A DNA stretch of 64,000 nt, taken from assembly GCF_009882935.1 (NCBI RefSeq), contig NZ_WTVA01000015.1, positions 186,001 through 250,000 of the forward strand, written 5' to 3'. A program made the translations under genes and the position numbers. The notes under the pieces are model-generated. The model was not told the DNA's origin. It ran no database searches and was given only the letters and a program-made list of their open reading frames with translations. This stretch comes from Sneathiella chungangensis (GTDB lineage Bacteria > Pseudomonadota > Alphaproteobacteria > Sneathiellales > Sneathiellaceae). The number at the start of each line of letters is the position of its first letter. The stretch's first letter is position 1. Positions 25,283 to 34,819 of this stretch are shown piece after piece.

Positions 25283-27040
25283 TCAGTTTTGCGCCTTGAT
25301 GTCATCCTTGAGGCCATTTTTCAGCTTTTCCGTGATCAGCGGGACCTGATCGTCCGCCGGATCGAGCCAGAGCGCGCGCTGCCATTGATAGCGCGCCTCC
25401 TCCCGCCGTCCGACACGCCAGTAGGCATCAGCCAGATGGTCGGTGATCGTCGGATCCGCCGCTTCCAGCGAGACTGCCTTTTCAAGCTGGATAACCGCGT
25501 TTTGATATTCGCCAAGACGATAATAGAGCCAGCCAAGACTATCCACGATGAATCCATCTCGTGGGCGCAGGGACACCGCCTTGATCAACATATCCTTCGC
25601 CGTTTCCAGATTTTCATTCCGGTCCACCCAGGAATAGGCGAGATAATTCAGGACCTGCGGATGATCGGGTCTCAGTTCCAACGACTTCAGGAGATCGGCC
25701 TCGGCGAGCGGCCATTGCTTGGATTGCTCATAGGCGATGCCGCGGGCATAGAAAAGCGACCAGTGACGCTCCTCAAACGTCGGAAGGCGGTCGATGGCGC
25801 GGCCGTAATCCCGCGCGGCCTGAGCCCAATCCTTGGCATCGCGGCTGACATCGGCGAGAACGACGAGCGATTCAATATCGTCGGGATATTCAGACGCGAC
25901 CGCCTCAAGGCGCGATTTTGCCTCATCCATACGGCCCAGCTTATAGGTGGCCCATGCCGCGCGAATTTGCGCATTCTTGCCATAAGGTGATTGCGGATTG
26001 ATGTCGCTGTAAAGATCCAGGGCTTCCTGCCATTTGTCGCGATCCTCCGCGGTTTCCGCGAGCAGCACCCGCGCCATCGGGAAATCGGGTTCGAGCAGGA
26101 GGGCGAAATAGATGTAGGTGGCGGCGACGCCAACGGCGCGTTCCTGACCGATGATGGACGCAGCGCTGTAGAGTGCCTCCGCCGCGCCGTCGAGTGGGCT
26201 GCTTACAATCGGCTCCAGCGGCCTACCCGCTTCAAGGTCTTCCATTTCAATCTGTATGGTGGGGCTTAGCGGATATTTATCGAGATAATCCTCGAAAAGT
26301 GCCCGAACCTCGTCACGTCGGCCGGTTCGGTCGAGATACGCGCCGTAGGATTGAACAAGCCGGACAGCGCGCCCGGAAGGACCGGCGAGCGATTTGGCAT
26401 ATTGCGCATCCGCTCGCGCCCGGTCCATCGAAACATCGGCAAGAAGCGCCGCCTGATACTGCTTGAGGGCATCAAACCCATTGTATTTATCAAGCGCATC
26501 GAGTTCGGCGATTGCCGCATCCGTCTTGCCTTGCCCGAGCTTGATCCAAGCCATCAGCAACGGCTTCAGCAGGACATTGAAACCGGTGTTCTCCGTCTTG
26601 GCCAAATTCTCCTCGGCCAACGTGAAATCCTTCCGCGAGAGCGCGTCAATCGCCAGCACGAGATAAGCGCTCGAGTTGTCGCCTTCGCCTTTGACAACTT
26701 CCGGCGCAAGGGCAATGGCGCGTTGGATATCGCCCTTTGCCAGCGCTGCCTGAAGCGCGATGCCAAGAAGGATGCTGTCATCTTTTTGCTGACGAAGCGC
26801 ATTTTCGAAATAATCGAGGGCAACCGCCGCATCCTGTTCACGAAGCGCCTCTCTGCCAGCCAGATATTCGCCGAAATAGGAGGAGGGGAAAGCGTCTGCC
26901 GTACCGCCGGCATCCTGAAAAGCATTTGGCAATACATCACGCTCGCTCGACGCGCTATTCGCTGCGCAGGCGCCAAGCGCAACCGTCAAAATTACGCCAC
27001 CAAAAACAGTTTTATACTTTTTCACGCCTGCGTCCGCCAT
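25283..27040 (-). CDS. Tetratricopeptide-repeat lipoprotein
   Basis: It has 585 residues from the ATG at 27040, preceded by GAAGAGA; a further in-frame ATG lies at 27058. A lipobox (LGAC, Cys near residue 25) follows a hydrophobic stretch, so it should be membrane-anchored. The body is made of TPR helices, clearest in the C-terminal third: LRPDHPQVLNYLAYSWVDRN, LGWLYYRLGEYQNAVIQLEKA and YWRVGRREEARYQWQRAL. The family is common in alphaproteobacteria between ETF-QO and ispE. Function is not established; roles in envelope assembly or protein scaffolding are guesses. It lies 124 bases downstream of ETF-QO. Confidence 0.87.
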   Translation of the reverse strand: MADAGVKKYKTVFGGVILTVALGACAANSASSERDVLPNAFQDAGGTADAFPSSYFGEYLAGREALREQDAAVALDYFENALRQQKDDSILLGIALQAALAKGDIQRAIALAPEVVKGEGDNSSAYLVLAIDALSRKDFTLAEENLAKTENTGFNVLLKPLLMAWIKLGQGKTDAAIAELDALDKYNGFDALKQYQAALLADVSMDRARADAQYAKSLAGPSGRAVRLVQSYGAYLDRTGRRDEVRALFEDYLDKYPLSPTIQIEMEDLEAGRPLEPIVSSPLDGAAEALYSAASIIGQERAVGVAATYIYFALLLEPDFPMARVLLAETAEDRDKWQEALDLYSDINPQSPYGKNAQIRAAWATYKLGRMDEAKSRLEAVASEYPDDIESLVVLADVSRDAKDWAQAARDYGRAIDRLPTFEERHWSLFYARGIAYEQSKQWPLAEADLLKSLELRPDHPQVLNYLAYSWVDRNENLETAKDMLIKAVSLRPRDGFIVDSLGWLYYRLGEYQNAVIQLEKAVSLEAADPTITDHLADAYWRVGRREEARYQWQRALWLDPADDQVPLITEKLKNGLKDDIKAQN

Positions 27041-27164
27041 TCTCTTCAATTTACACATTATATCGCGGCTCGACGTTCACGCTGCCCGGGCCACCACATT
27101 CTCATAGTATGTAGGGCGCCCCGAACCCGCATTAAACAAATTTCCGGCTTGCTGGTCTGATTTT

Positions 27165-28814
27165 CTACATATTCGGATAATTCGGACCCCCGCCGCCTTC
27201 AGGCACGACCCAGTTGATATTCTGGCTCGGATCCTTGATATCGCATGTTTTACAATGAACGCAATTTTGCGCATTGATTTGCAGGCGCGGATTGGAGCCG
27301 TCGTCATCCGTCAGAAATTCATAGACCCCGGCCGGACAGAAGCGCTGTTCCGGCCCGGCATATTCAGCGTAATTGACGGCGACCGGCACGCTGGCGTCTT
27401 TCAGCGTCAAATGAATTGGCTGGTCTTCCTCATGATTGGTATTGGAGAGGAAAACAGAGGACGGCTTGTCGAACGTATAGACGCCGTCATATTTGGGATA
27501 CTCGATTTTTTTACAATCCTTGGCCTTTTTCAGCACCGAATAATCATCGTGATGCTTAAATGTCCAGGGCGCCTTGCCGCGTAGTATTTTCAGATCAAGC
27601 CCCGTATACAATGTCCCGGCGAGCAGGCCCCATTTGAATGCCGGTCGGCTGTTCCGCACGCGGTAAAGTTCATCATAGACCCACGAATCCTTGTACAGCG
27701 CGGGATAGGCGTCGAGAACTTTCGCAGGCGCCTCTGCATTCAGCTTCAGTTCCGCGACAATCGCTTCGGCCGCCATCATGCCCGACTTCATCGCCGTATG
27801 CGATCCCTTGATCTTCGGTACATTCAGGAAGCCCGCCGTACAGCCAATCAGTGCGCCGCCCGGGAAGACAAGCTCCGGCACTGACTGGAAACCGCCTTCG
27901 TTAATCGCCCGCGCGCCGTATGAGATTCGTTTTCCGCCTTTCAGCATCTCTTTCATCATCGGGTGGGTCTTGAATTTCTGGAACTCGTCATAAGGCGACA
28001 AATAGGGATTCTCATAATCTAGCGCGACGACGAAACCGACATAGGCCTGATTATTATCCAGATGATAAACGAAGGAGCCACCATAGGTATTGCGGTCAAG
28101 CGGCCATCCGAAACTATGGAAAATCTGACCTTCCTTATGCTGCTCCGGGTCAAGTTCCCAAAGCTCCTTGATGCCGATACCGAAAGTCTGCGGATCACAA
28201 TTTTCCCGGAGATTGAATTTATCGAAGAGTGTTTTCGTCAGCGAACCGCGCACCCCTTCCGCAAAGAGCGTGTATTTCGCATGCAGTTCCATCCCGGGTG
28301 CGAATGAGCCTTTTTTCTCGCCGTCGCGGCCGACGCCCATATCACCCGTCGCGACACCCTTCACGCTGCCATCTTCATGATACAGAACTTCCGCTGCCGC
28401 AAAGCCCGGATAAACCTCAACACCGAGTTCCTCTGCCTGCTCGGCCAGCCAACGGCACAGATTGCCAAGACTGATAATATAGTTGCCATGGTTATGAAGC
28501 TGTTTCGGCAGCAGGAAATTCGGGAATCGCAGCTCGCTCGACTCGGTCATGAAGAAAAATTTCTCGGATTTGACCGGCGTATTCAGCGGTGCCCCCTTGT
28601 CTTTCCAGTCGGGGATCAACTCGTCCAGCGCGCGCGTCTCGAAAACGTTACCGGAAAGGATATGCGCCCCGATCTCAGAGCCTTTCTCGAGAACGCAAAC
28701 CGAAATCTCAATGCCCGCCTCGGCACTGAGTTGGCGCAATTTTATTGCCGCAGACAACCCGGCCGGGCCGCCGCCAACAATAACAACATCAAACTCCATA
28801 GATTCGCGTTCCAT
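27165..28814 (-). CDS. Electron transfer flavoprotein-ubiquinone oxidoreductase
   Basis: It has about 549 residues from the ATG at 28814, with AGAAGAGG upstream; a Met six residues later is an alternative. It passes electrons from ETF to ubiquinone at the inner membrane, serving acyl-CoA and amino-acid dehydrogenases. It starts with an FAD dinucleotide fold ([18 protein letters not shown]). The ubiquinone-side [21 protein letters not shown] (in part) lies near residue 330. The C-terminal 4Fe-4S site uses FCPAGVYEF and CVHCKTC, ending in [10 protein letters not shown]. It would take up electrons generated by the AidB-type dehydrogenase and other ACADs if these use ETF. Confidence 0.96.
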   Translation of the reverse strand: MERESMEFDVVIVGGGPAGLSAAIKLRQLSAEAGIEISVCVLEKGSEIGAHILSGNVFETRALDELIPDWKDKGAPLNTPVKSEKFFFMTESSELRFPNFLLPKQLHNHGNYIISLGNLCRWLAEQAEELGVEVYPGFAAAEVLYHEDGSVKGVATGDMGVGRDGEKKGSFAPGMELHAKYTLFAEGVRGSLTKTLFDKFNLRENCDPQTFGIGIKELWELDPEQHKEGQIFHSFGWPLDRNTYGGSFVYHLDNNQAYVGFVVALDYENPYLSPYDEFQKFKTHPMMKEMLKGGKRISYGARAINEGGFQSVPELVFPGGALIGCTAGFLNVPKIKGSHTAMKSGMMAAEAIVAELKLNAEAPAKVLDAYPALYKDSWVYDELYRVRNSRPAFKWGLLAGTLYTGLDLKILRGKAPWTFKHHDDYSVLKKAKDCKKIEYPKYDGVYTFDKPSSVFLSNTNHEEDQPIHLTLKDASVPVAVNYAEYAGPEQRFCPAGVYEFLTDDDGSNPRLQINAQNCVHCKTCDIKDPSQNINWVVPEGGGGPNYPNM

Positions 28815-29126
28815 CACAAGCCTCTTCTTGCTTCTCCGGCTGATTGACAGCCGTTGTAGATTGTTAGCCCGGTAAGCGAGGTACTGACCTTCCCTAAACC
28901 ATGTTCCGGCAAATTTCCCCCTGACACTATATTTTTTTTATTTGGCGTCAATCCCGATTACAATGGATTTTGGCGGTTTCCAGCCGTTCCAGTTGCGAAA
29001 CCCTTCCGCCACAAAGGTTCCGCGGTCATACGGCAAGCCGCAAACGATCATCTGTTTTCAGGAAAGATTTCGAAAAAGAACTCTCCTCTCTTCTCGAATG
29101 GTCCTCCGGACTGCTATGATCAGCCT
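28815..29126. other. Intergenic region with one unassigned 37-residue reading frame
   Basis: This 312-base gap separates divergent ETF-QO and glycosylase genes and probably holds both promoters. On the minus strand an ATG at 29051 opens a 37-codon frame ending at 28938 that would encode MIVCGLPYDRGTFVAEGF and a Trp- and Lys-rich tail. An in-frame stop sits two codons before the ATG and there is no ribosome site, so I do not call it a gene. An AT-rich stretch lies at 28927-28945. Confidence 0.4.
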
Positions 29127-29933
29127 ATGCAAACGGATATCGACATAAATTCACTCTTGCGCTTCTATCTCGACGCAGGCGTTGACGAGACCATTGGCGA
29201 GGAACCGGTCAACCGCCTCAGCGCGCGCGCGATCAAGGAAACGGCAGAAAGCGCGGCCCCTCGCCCGGCCGCGGCCGGCGTGAAAATCAGAAAGCCGGAA
29301 GCCGCGAGGCCAACTCCGCTCCCCTCTCTTGCCGAGGGAGTACGCGACGCCGAGGAGACGGCGCGGCGCTGTCAAACGATTGCCGAGCTTCGCAGCGCCC
29401 TTGAGAATTTCGAGCATTGCGCCCTTAAAAAGCTGGCGACCCATACCGTGTTCGCGGACGGCGATCCGGACGCCAGGCTGATGATGATCGACAGGCAGCC
29501 CTCCGGTGACGAAGACCGGAACGGCTTGCCATTTTCAGGTGCCGCCGGCCTTTTGCTGGATAGAATGCTGGCGGCCATCGATCTCACCCGCGGCGATGTC
29601 TATCTGGCAAGTGCGATTCCCTGGCGCCCCCCCGGCGAACGGGCACTGACGGACGAAGAACGTGCACTTTGCCTCCCCTTCGCACGTCGGCACATCGAAC
29701 TTGCCAAACCCGCATATATCCTTGCTTGCGGGGAGGCGGCGGGATACCTCCTCAACGAGAAAACCGGGATCAATAGACTGCGCGGGCGATGGAAAGATTT
29801 GCAAATCGGGCCGGGCCGGGCAAAAATGCTGCCGATATTTCATCCGGCCTTTCTGATAGACCAACCGGCGTTGAAGAAATATGCCTGGGCGGACCTGTTG
29901 AACCTGAAGGCGGCAATGAAACAAGAACAATAA
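29127..29933 (+). CDS. Family 4-type uracil-DNA glycosylase with altered first motif
   Basis: This 268-residue protein has a roughly 85-residue low-complexity N-terminal extension (Ala, Pro, Glu, Arg). The glycosylase domain runs from about 90 to 265: FEHCALKKLATHTVFADG, LPFSGAAGLLLDRMLAAI, YLASAIPWRPPGERALT and, as motif 2, FHPAFLIDQPALKKYAW. Family 4 enzymes remove uracil from DNA and have a 4Fe-4S cluster; Cys98, Cys182 and Cys201 are candidate ligands. The first motif, normally GE(A/Q)PG, reads DRQPS at 122-126, so the conserved Glu and Gly residues are replaced. The rest of that loop (GDEDRNG) is normal. Activity may be lost or changed. Confidence 0.83.
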   Translation: MQTDIDINSLLRFYLDAGVDETIGEEPVNRLSARAIKETAESAAPRPAAAGVKIRKPEAARPTPLPSLAEGVRDAEETARRCQTIAELRSALENFEHCALKKLATHTVFADGDPDARLMMIDRQPSGDEDRNGLPFSGAAGLLLDRMLAAIDLTRGDVYLASAIPWRPPGERALTDEERALCLPFARRHIELAKPAYILACGEAAGYLLNEKTGINRLRGRWKDLQIGPGRAKMLPIFHPAFLIDQPALKKYAWADLLNLKAAMKQEQ

Positions 29934-29996
29934 CCTTTTCCTAACGGGTTCGTCTTACCCTCTAGGATCTATTTTGTCTTTTTTAGTGTCTGGTCT

Positions 29997-31772
29997 ATGA
30001 AAACCTTCTCCAGATTGGCCGTTTCGCTGGCTTTTCTTATCTCGGCGGTGATAATTGCGAGCCCGTCTGCGCATGCCAGCAGCATACCGCCGTTGCTCTC
30101 GCCTGAAGATATCTCGAGATATCAAGCAATCTTCGAGTATCAGGAAGAAGGCGACTGGAAGAAAGCCGACAAGCTCATCGCCGCGCTGGAAAATAGAATT
30201 CTTCTGGGACATGTCAAGTTCCAGCGCTACATGCATCCGACGAAATACCGTGCGAACTATGAAGAGCTGCACTTATGGATGAAGGCTTATTATGACCATC
30301 CCGGTGCGCACCGCCTCTACAAGCTCGCCAAAAGCCGTCGCCTGGACGGGTGGAAACCCCTTCCTGAGCCACTCCACGGTCGCTATCTCGGTGGAACCGG
30401 CCCCGGGCAGCCGGTATTTCTCTCTCGCCCCTATAAAAGCCAGCGCACAAGATCCGCGCAAGTGCGCAATGACGTTACCCATGCCAAGCGCGTCGTAAAT
30501 CGCTATCTCTATCGCGGACAGCCGACCAACGCCGCGAACTATCTCGCGCAGAAGAAAATCAGGAAACTTCTCGACCAGGTCGAGATTGATCAGCTTCGGG
30601 AAAAAATCGCGAAGAGCTATTTCCTCTATGCCCGCGATGACAAGGCCATAGAATTTGCCGAAGCGGCACTTGAAAAATCACGTAAATATGTCCCGCTCGC
30701 GGACTGGACAGCCGGTCTCGCGGCATGGCGGAAGGGCGATATCGACAAAGCTGGCCGCCATTTTGCGGCCCTTGCAAAGACTAGCCGGATTTCCGACTGG
30801 AACTATACCGCCGCCAACTGGTGGGCATCGCGGGCTTATCTGAAGCTCGGCGAGCCTGATAAGGCCTATCGCTATCTTGAACGGACGGCGAGCCAGCCGC
30901 GAACCTTTTACGGCCTGCTCGCGCTTCGCCAGCTTGGTGTCGAAAAGCCGTTCAACTGGGACCTGCCCGCACTTACGCCCGATCAGATCGCCTGGCTCAT
31001 GAAAATCCCTTCCGCGAAGCGTGCCGTCGCTCTCAGCGAGATCGGCGAATATGACCTCGCCGCGCAGGAACTCCGAGGCGCCTTTCCCAGCGCCAACGAA
31101 AAACTTGCGCCGTTGCTGCTGGCGCTATCAGAGCAAATTGGCGCGCCATCGGTTGCCATGCGAATGGGGCTGTATCTTTGGGAAACCGAGAATGTGACCT
31201 GGGATGCCGCCATCTATCCGATGCCAAAATGGCTCCCCGAAGAGGGGTTTAAGGTCGACCGTGCGCTTCTTTACGCGTTCATGCGTCAGGAATCGGGCTT
31301 TTACTCCCGTGCGCATAGTGGCGCCGGGGCGAAAGGCCTGATGCAGATCATGCCCTCCACGGCAAGCTTTCTTGCCGGCGACCGATCGCTTCGCAACCGG
31401 AATAACAAAAAGCTGTTCGATCCGTCCTACAATCTTGAACTGGGTCAACAATATCTGACCCATCTGATGGAATATAAAGACGTTGATACGAACCTGTTCA
31501 ATTTGACCGCCGCCTATAATGGCGGGCCCGGCAATTTAAAAAAATGGAAGGCCGAGACGGAATACAGCGCCGATCCGCTGTTCTTCATTGAAGCGATGCC
31601 GAGCAAGGAAACCCGGAATTTCATCAAAAGGGTTTTGACAAATTTCTGGATTTACCGCCATCGTATGGGGCAGGACCTGCCCGGGCTCGACCAGATCGCG
31701 CGTGGTGAATGGCCTGAATATACGCCCTTGGATCAAACGGAAAATAAAGTCGCTGACAATGCCGGGAATTGA
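29997..31772 (+). CDS. Soluble lytic murein transglycosylase, Slt70-like
   Basis: This 591-residue protein has a signal peptide (residues 1-28, cut near AHA). It cuts the MurNAc-GlcNAc bond of peptidoglycan in the periplasm with formation of the 1,6-anhydro end. Residues 60-400 are alpha-superhelical repeats as in Slt70. The SLT catalytic domain is near 420-570, with the catalytic Glu in [19 protein letters not shown] (near residue 430), the [10 protein letters not shown] motif and [10 protein letters not shown]. Length fits the family. The moaB ATG at 31759 lies inside the last codons of this gene. Confidence 0.93.
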   Translation: MKTFSRLAVSLAFLISAVIIASPSAHASSIPPLLSPEDISRYQAIFEYQEEGDWKKADKLIAALENRILLGHVKFQRYMHPTKYRANYEELHLWMKAYYDHPGAHRLYKLAKSRRLDGWKPLPEPLHGRYLGGTGPGQPVFLSRPYKSQRTRSAQVRNDVTHAKRVVNRYLYRGQPTNAANYLAQKKIRKLLDQVEIDQLREKIAKSYFLYARDDKAIEFAEAALEKSRKYVPLADWTAGLAAWRKGDIDKAGRHFAALAKTSRISDWNYTAANWWASRAYLKLGEPDKAYRYLERTASQPRTFYGLLALRQLGVEKPFNWDLPALTPDQIAWLMKIPSAKRAVALSEIGEYDLAAQELRGAFPSANEKLAPLLLALSEQIGAPSVAMRMGLYLWETENVTWDAAIYPMPKWLPEEGFKVDRALLYAFMRQESGFYSRAHSGAGAKGLMQIMPSTASFLAGDRSLRNRNNKKLFDPSYNLELGQQYLTHLMEYKDVDTNLFNLTAAYNGGPGNLKKWKAETEYSADPLFFIEAMPSKETRNFIKRVLTNFWIYRHRMGQDLPGLDQIARGEWPEYTPLDQTENKVADNAGN

Positions 31773-32307
31773 CACATCACGCCCTTTCATCGCCGTTCGC
31801 ATTGCCGTGCTGACGGTCTCCGACAGCCGCGGCCTTGCCGAAGACCGGTCCGGCCAGACGTTGGTCGACCGATTGGAAGCCGCCGGGCATATATTGGCGG
31901 ACCGCGCCATCGTGAAGGATGAAATTTCGGAGATCCAAAAGGTAGTCAACCGCTGGATCGACGACGAAAATGTCGACGTGGTTATTTCAACAGGCGGCAC
32001 CGGCGTTACCGGTCGGGACGTCACGCCGGAAGCATTCGCGGCGCTCTATGAGAAGGAAATCCCCGGGTTTGGGGAATTATTCCGGATGCTGAGCTATGAG
32101 AAAATCGGCACCTCCACGATCCAGTCCCGGGCGACGGCAGGCGTGGCGCGTGGCACCTATCTTTTCGCCTTGCCCGGCTCGACCGGCGCAGTAAAAGATG
32201 CCTGGGATGATATCCTGGTTCATCAGCTTGACTACCGCTTCATGCCCTGCAACTTCGTTGAATTATTCAGCCGCCTGCGCGAACACGAGAGACGATCCAA
32301 GAGCTGA
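31759..32307 (+). CDS. moaB: MoaB-type molybdenum cofactor biosynthesis protein
   Basis: It has 182 residues from the ATG at 31759, which overlaps the end of the transglycosylase gene by 14 bases; a GTG at 31702 would extend it further into that gene and is unlikely. MoaB/MogA-fold proteins adenylylate molybdopterin before molybdenum insertion. The fold is visible in [11 protein letters not shown] at the start, [21 protein letters not shown] near residue 75 and a late [17 protein letters not shown]. The overlap with a cell-wall gene is typical of alphaproteobacteria and suggests translational coupling, not shared function. Confidence 0.93.
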   Translation: MPGIDTSRPFIAVRIAVLTVSDSRGLAEDRSGQTLVDRLEAAGHILADRAIVKDEISEIQKVVNRWIDDENVDVVISTGGTGVTGRDVTPEAFAALYEKEIPGFGELFRMLSYEKIGTSTIQSRATAGVARGTYLFALPGSTGAVKDAWDDILVHQLDYRFMPCNFVELFSRLREHERRSKS

Positions 32308-32413
32308 GGGCGGTCATCGCGATTGGGAAAACCCGTTCGCCATCAACGCAATCTTAATTTTTGCGGCGGTAGAATCCGCGCCAGTGAAGCAAACAGCGAT
32401 AACCGAAGAGTAA

Positions 32414-32773
32414 ATGAAGCGTTATTTCACGACCACAAGGTACCGCCTTCATAACCGCAAGGATCGGCGGCATGACGTCCCGAAACTCCGCCTCACCTTG
32501 GGTGACAGGGAATTCGAGACCTATGACTGGAGCCTGGGCGGTTTTCGCATCGACGATTTCAGGGAACGCCCGCCCGTCGGTGAAAAAATGAAAGTGCGCC
32601 ACATGGCCTATGACGCGGAGAACTCCACCGCCACGAACTCGATTGCTGTCGTCACGCGTATTCTGATCGGGAAAAATCAGGTTGCTTTCAGTTTTAACAA
32701 ACTTGACGAACCCGCTTATGAACTCCTTGAAAACGCGAGCATGAAACGCCTCGCCCGTCTCGCCGGGAAATAA
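32414..32773 (+). CDS. PilZ-domain protein (probable c-di-GMP receptor)
   Basis: This 119-residue single PilZ domain has the two c-di-GMP-binding motifs: RxxxR as RKDRR at residues 15-19 and (D/N)xSxxG as DWSLGG at residues 38-43. The remaining strands (VGEKMKVRHMAY, then NQVAFSFNKLD) complete the barrel. There is no partner domain. GAAGAG precedes the ATG. PilZ proteins commonly link c-di-GMP to motility or exopolysaccharide, but no target is visible here. It lies 106 bases after moaB. Confidence 0.85.
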   Translation: MKRYFTTTRYRLHNRKDRRHDVPKLRLTLGDREFETYDWSLGGFRIDDFRERPPVGEKMKVRHMAYDAENSTATNSIAVVTRILIGKNQVAFSFNKLDEPAYELLENASMKRLARLAGK

Positions 32774-32838
32774 TCTCTACTTTGGCAAAAGCCGCCCGGT
32801 GCCAAAAGGGACCGAACGGCATCGCCGCAAATCCTCTT

Positions 32839-33576
32839 CTAAACCGATATCCAGTAACCTTCCGGTGACAGGCAGGATACTTCGACGCTGTTCATGGTGC
32901 GGCCGCGATAGGTTACGGTTTGACGATATTCCTTACAGAGGTTCCCATATTCATCATAGCCGTCGCGGAGAATGACGATGGTGCCCCGGCGCGCGCCATC
33001 CCGCCAGCGGACGACCTCACCGACCGGCGCGTCGAGGGCGGCATAAACGGCCTGATGGTGATATTCGACCTGACGCGCCGTCAGATCAAAGACAAAGTTC
33101 ACATTCACGAATGGCCAGTAATGTCCCCGGTAGGGGTAATAGCCCCAGTATCTCGGCGCATAATATGGCTTTATGTAAACATACTTCGGCCGGTACGGAT
33201 ATTTAAAATAATGTTTGTGATGGGGTTTCGCGTAGTAGGCCCGGGCCTTGTATTTGGGCGGTGGCGCTTTGTACAGGTTCCGCGGCTTTTCACTCTGGCG
33301 GCCATAGGTGACATTACGCCCGACATTCGATGATTTACCGTGCGCCTTGTTGCCGCGATAATTCTTGCTGTTCCTATAGTCCTTGCCGTTCCGATGGTCC
33401 TTGCTGTTCCGATAGTCCTTGCCGTCACGGTGGCCCCGATCGCTGCGGTCATCAAAGCGTTGATACGACTTTTTTGAGTCAAACGTATATTTCCCGTCCT
33501 GCCGCGCCTCTGCCTGTCCAAAGGTAAAGCCGCTCAGCAATATTGCTCCGAGCAGAAAATAGCTGATTTTTTGCAT
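32839..33576 (-). CDS. Exported protein with a 17 kDa surface-antigen-like C-terminus
   Basis: It has 245 residues from the ATG at 33576, which has GGGACGGG upstream; the frame runs on to 33702 but that part is not protein-like. A signal peptide (residues 1-22, cut near AEA) is followed by a basic, Tyr-, Lys- and His-rich low-complexity region with a 6-residue repeat (DGKDYR NSKDHR NGKDYR NSKNYR) near residue 50. A very Tyr- and Pro-rich stretch of about 50 residues follows. The last 80 residues (ALDAPVGEVVRWRDGARRG, LCKEYRQTVTYRGR, SPEGYWIS) resemble the end of rickettsial 17 kDa antigen family proteins. It probably associates with the envelope. Function unknown. Confidence 0.72.
   Translation of the reverse strand: MQKISYFLLGAILLSGFTFGQAEARQDGKYTFDSKKSYQRFDDRSDRGHRDGKDYRNSKDHRNGKDYRNSKNYRGNKAHGKSSNVGRNVTYGRQSEKPRNLYKAPPPKYKARAYYAKPHHKHYFKYPYRPKYVYIKPYYAPRYWGYYPYRGHYWPFVNVNFVFDLTARQVEYHHQAVYAALDAPVGEVVRWRDGARRGTIVILRDGYDEYGNLCKEYRQTVTYRGRTMNSVEVSCLSPEGYWISV
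33365..33436 (-). repeat. Four tandem copies of an 18-base unit inside a coding region
   Basis: Units lie at 33365-33382, 33383-33400, 33401-33418 and 33419-33436, alternating between two slightly different versions on the plus strand (TTGCTGTTCCTATAGTCC and TTGCCGTTCCGATGGTCC). The fourth is more divergent. Each encodes six residues on the minus strand, so copy number can change without a frameshift. Confidence 0.85.
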
Positions 33577-33695
33577 TTTCCCGTCCCTTTCATCTGGCCG
33601 ACATATCCATTTAACGATGGTGCAGCGAAATACCGTCGTTCTAAATTCAAGAAAATGTTCTTGTTTTGTTCTTTTAGCGAGAGTAGAATAGCAGA

Positions 33696-34793
33696 ATGTC
33701 ACAAAGTCAGATCATACCGTTTGACAAGAGCCGACGGCACGGACGCGGGGCGACGCACAATCCCGATAGCCGGTTTGAATCCGAGCAACGGGATTTTATC
33801 GACGATGGTTGGAGAAATCCGTCGGCAGAGAGCGAAGAAGAAATCCTGAAAACGACTGTCACGATTGAAAGGCCGAAATCCATAATCAGCCGGAACACCT
33901 CGCCTGATTTGCCGTTCGATCAGTCTGTAAATGCCTACCGCGGCTGCGAGCATGGATGTATTTACTGTTACGCGCGACCGACGCACGCCTATTTGAATCT
34001 TTCCCCCGGGATAGATTTTGAAAGCAGGCTTTTTGCAAAACCGAATGCGGCGGAATTGCTGGCCCGGGAAATTTCCCGCTCCGCCTACAAATGCAAGCCG
34101 ATTGCTCTTGGGACAAATACCGACCCCTACCAGCCGATTGAAAGAAAGCTGAAAATCACGAGAGAGATCATTGAACTGCTGGCGGAAACAAAGCATCCCT
34201 TTTCCATCACGACAAAGTCGGATCTTGTTTTGCGGGACCTGGATTTGCTGGCGCCGCTTGCAAGGGACAATCTCGTTTCCGTCGGTATTTCCGTAACGAC
34301 ACTAGACACTCATCTTTCCCGCGTTATGGAGCCGAGAGCCAGCGCACCCTACAAACGCCTTGCCGCCATTGAGGCGCTCTCAAAGGCCGGCATCAGGACG
34401 CTTGTGCAGGCCTCTCCGATGATCCCGGGGCTCAATGACCAGGAGCTTGAACAGATTCTTGTCGCGGCGCGGGACAAGGGGGCCGATAGCGCCGTTTACC
34501 TCCTGCTCCGGTTACCGAGAGAAGTCGCCGCGCTTTTTGAAAATTGGCTTTTGGAGAATTTTCCGGATAGAGCATCGCGCGTGATGAAACTGGTCAGGTC
34601 AACGCGCGGCGGCAAGGACTATGACCCGGAATTCGGAACGCGCATGGTCGGAACCGGGGCATATGCAGCGCTCATCAACAAGAGATTCCGCCTCGCCTGC
34701 CGTCAGTTGGGATTTGCCGGAAGCAAATACGATCTTGCCACAGACCGTTTTGTGAAACCGGGCAGAGACAGGCGACAAATGAATTTATTCTGA
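33696..34793 (+). CDS. Radical SAM protein, SplB-related PA0069 family
   Basis: This 365-residue protein has the radical SAM cluster motif CEHGCIYCYARP near residue 88 (CxxxCxxC). It is followed by the family's PTHAYLNLSPGIDFESRLF and ALGTNTDPYQPIERKLKITRE near 130. The N-terminal 60 residues (GRGATHNPDSRFESEQRDF) are the usual start of the PA0069 group. These are relatives of spore photoproduct lyase, but no substrate is known outside spore formers. GAGAG precedes the ATG. It is divergent from the antigen-like gene and 26 bases before rnhB, so the two may be co-transcribed. Confidence 0.9.
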   Translation: MSQSQIIPFDKSRRHGRGATHNPDSRFESEQRDFIDDGWRNPSAESEEEILKTTVTIERPKSIISRNTSPDLPFDQSVNAYRGCEHGCIYCYARPTHAYLNLSPGIDFESRLFAKPNAAELLAREISRSAYKCKPIALGTNTDPYQPIERKLKITREIIELLAETKHPFSITTKSDLVLRDLDLLAPLARDNLVSVGISVTTLDTHLSRVMEPRASAPYKRLAAIEALSKAGIRTLVQASPMIPGLNDQELEQILVAARDKGADSAVYLLLRLPREVAALFENWLLENFPDRASRVMKLVRSTRGGKDYDPEFGTRMVGTGAYAALINKRFRLACRQLGFAGSKYDLATDRFVKPGRDRRQMNLF

Positions 34794-34819
34794 GAGACAG
34801 CCCATGCTAATAGAAAGGA

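Noticed and set aside
33365-33436. Short regular repeats as a possible CRISPR array
   Set aside because: The units are directly adjacent without spacers and encode a 6-residue protein repeat.
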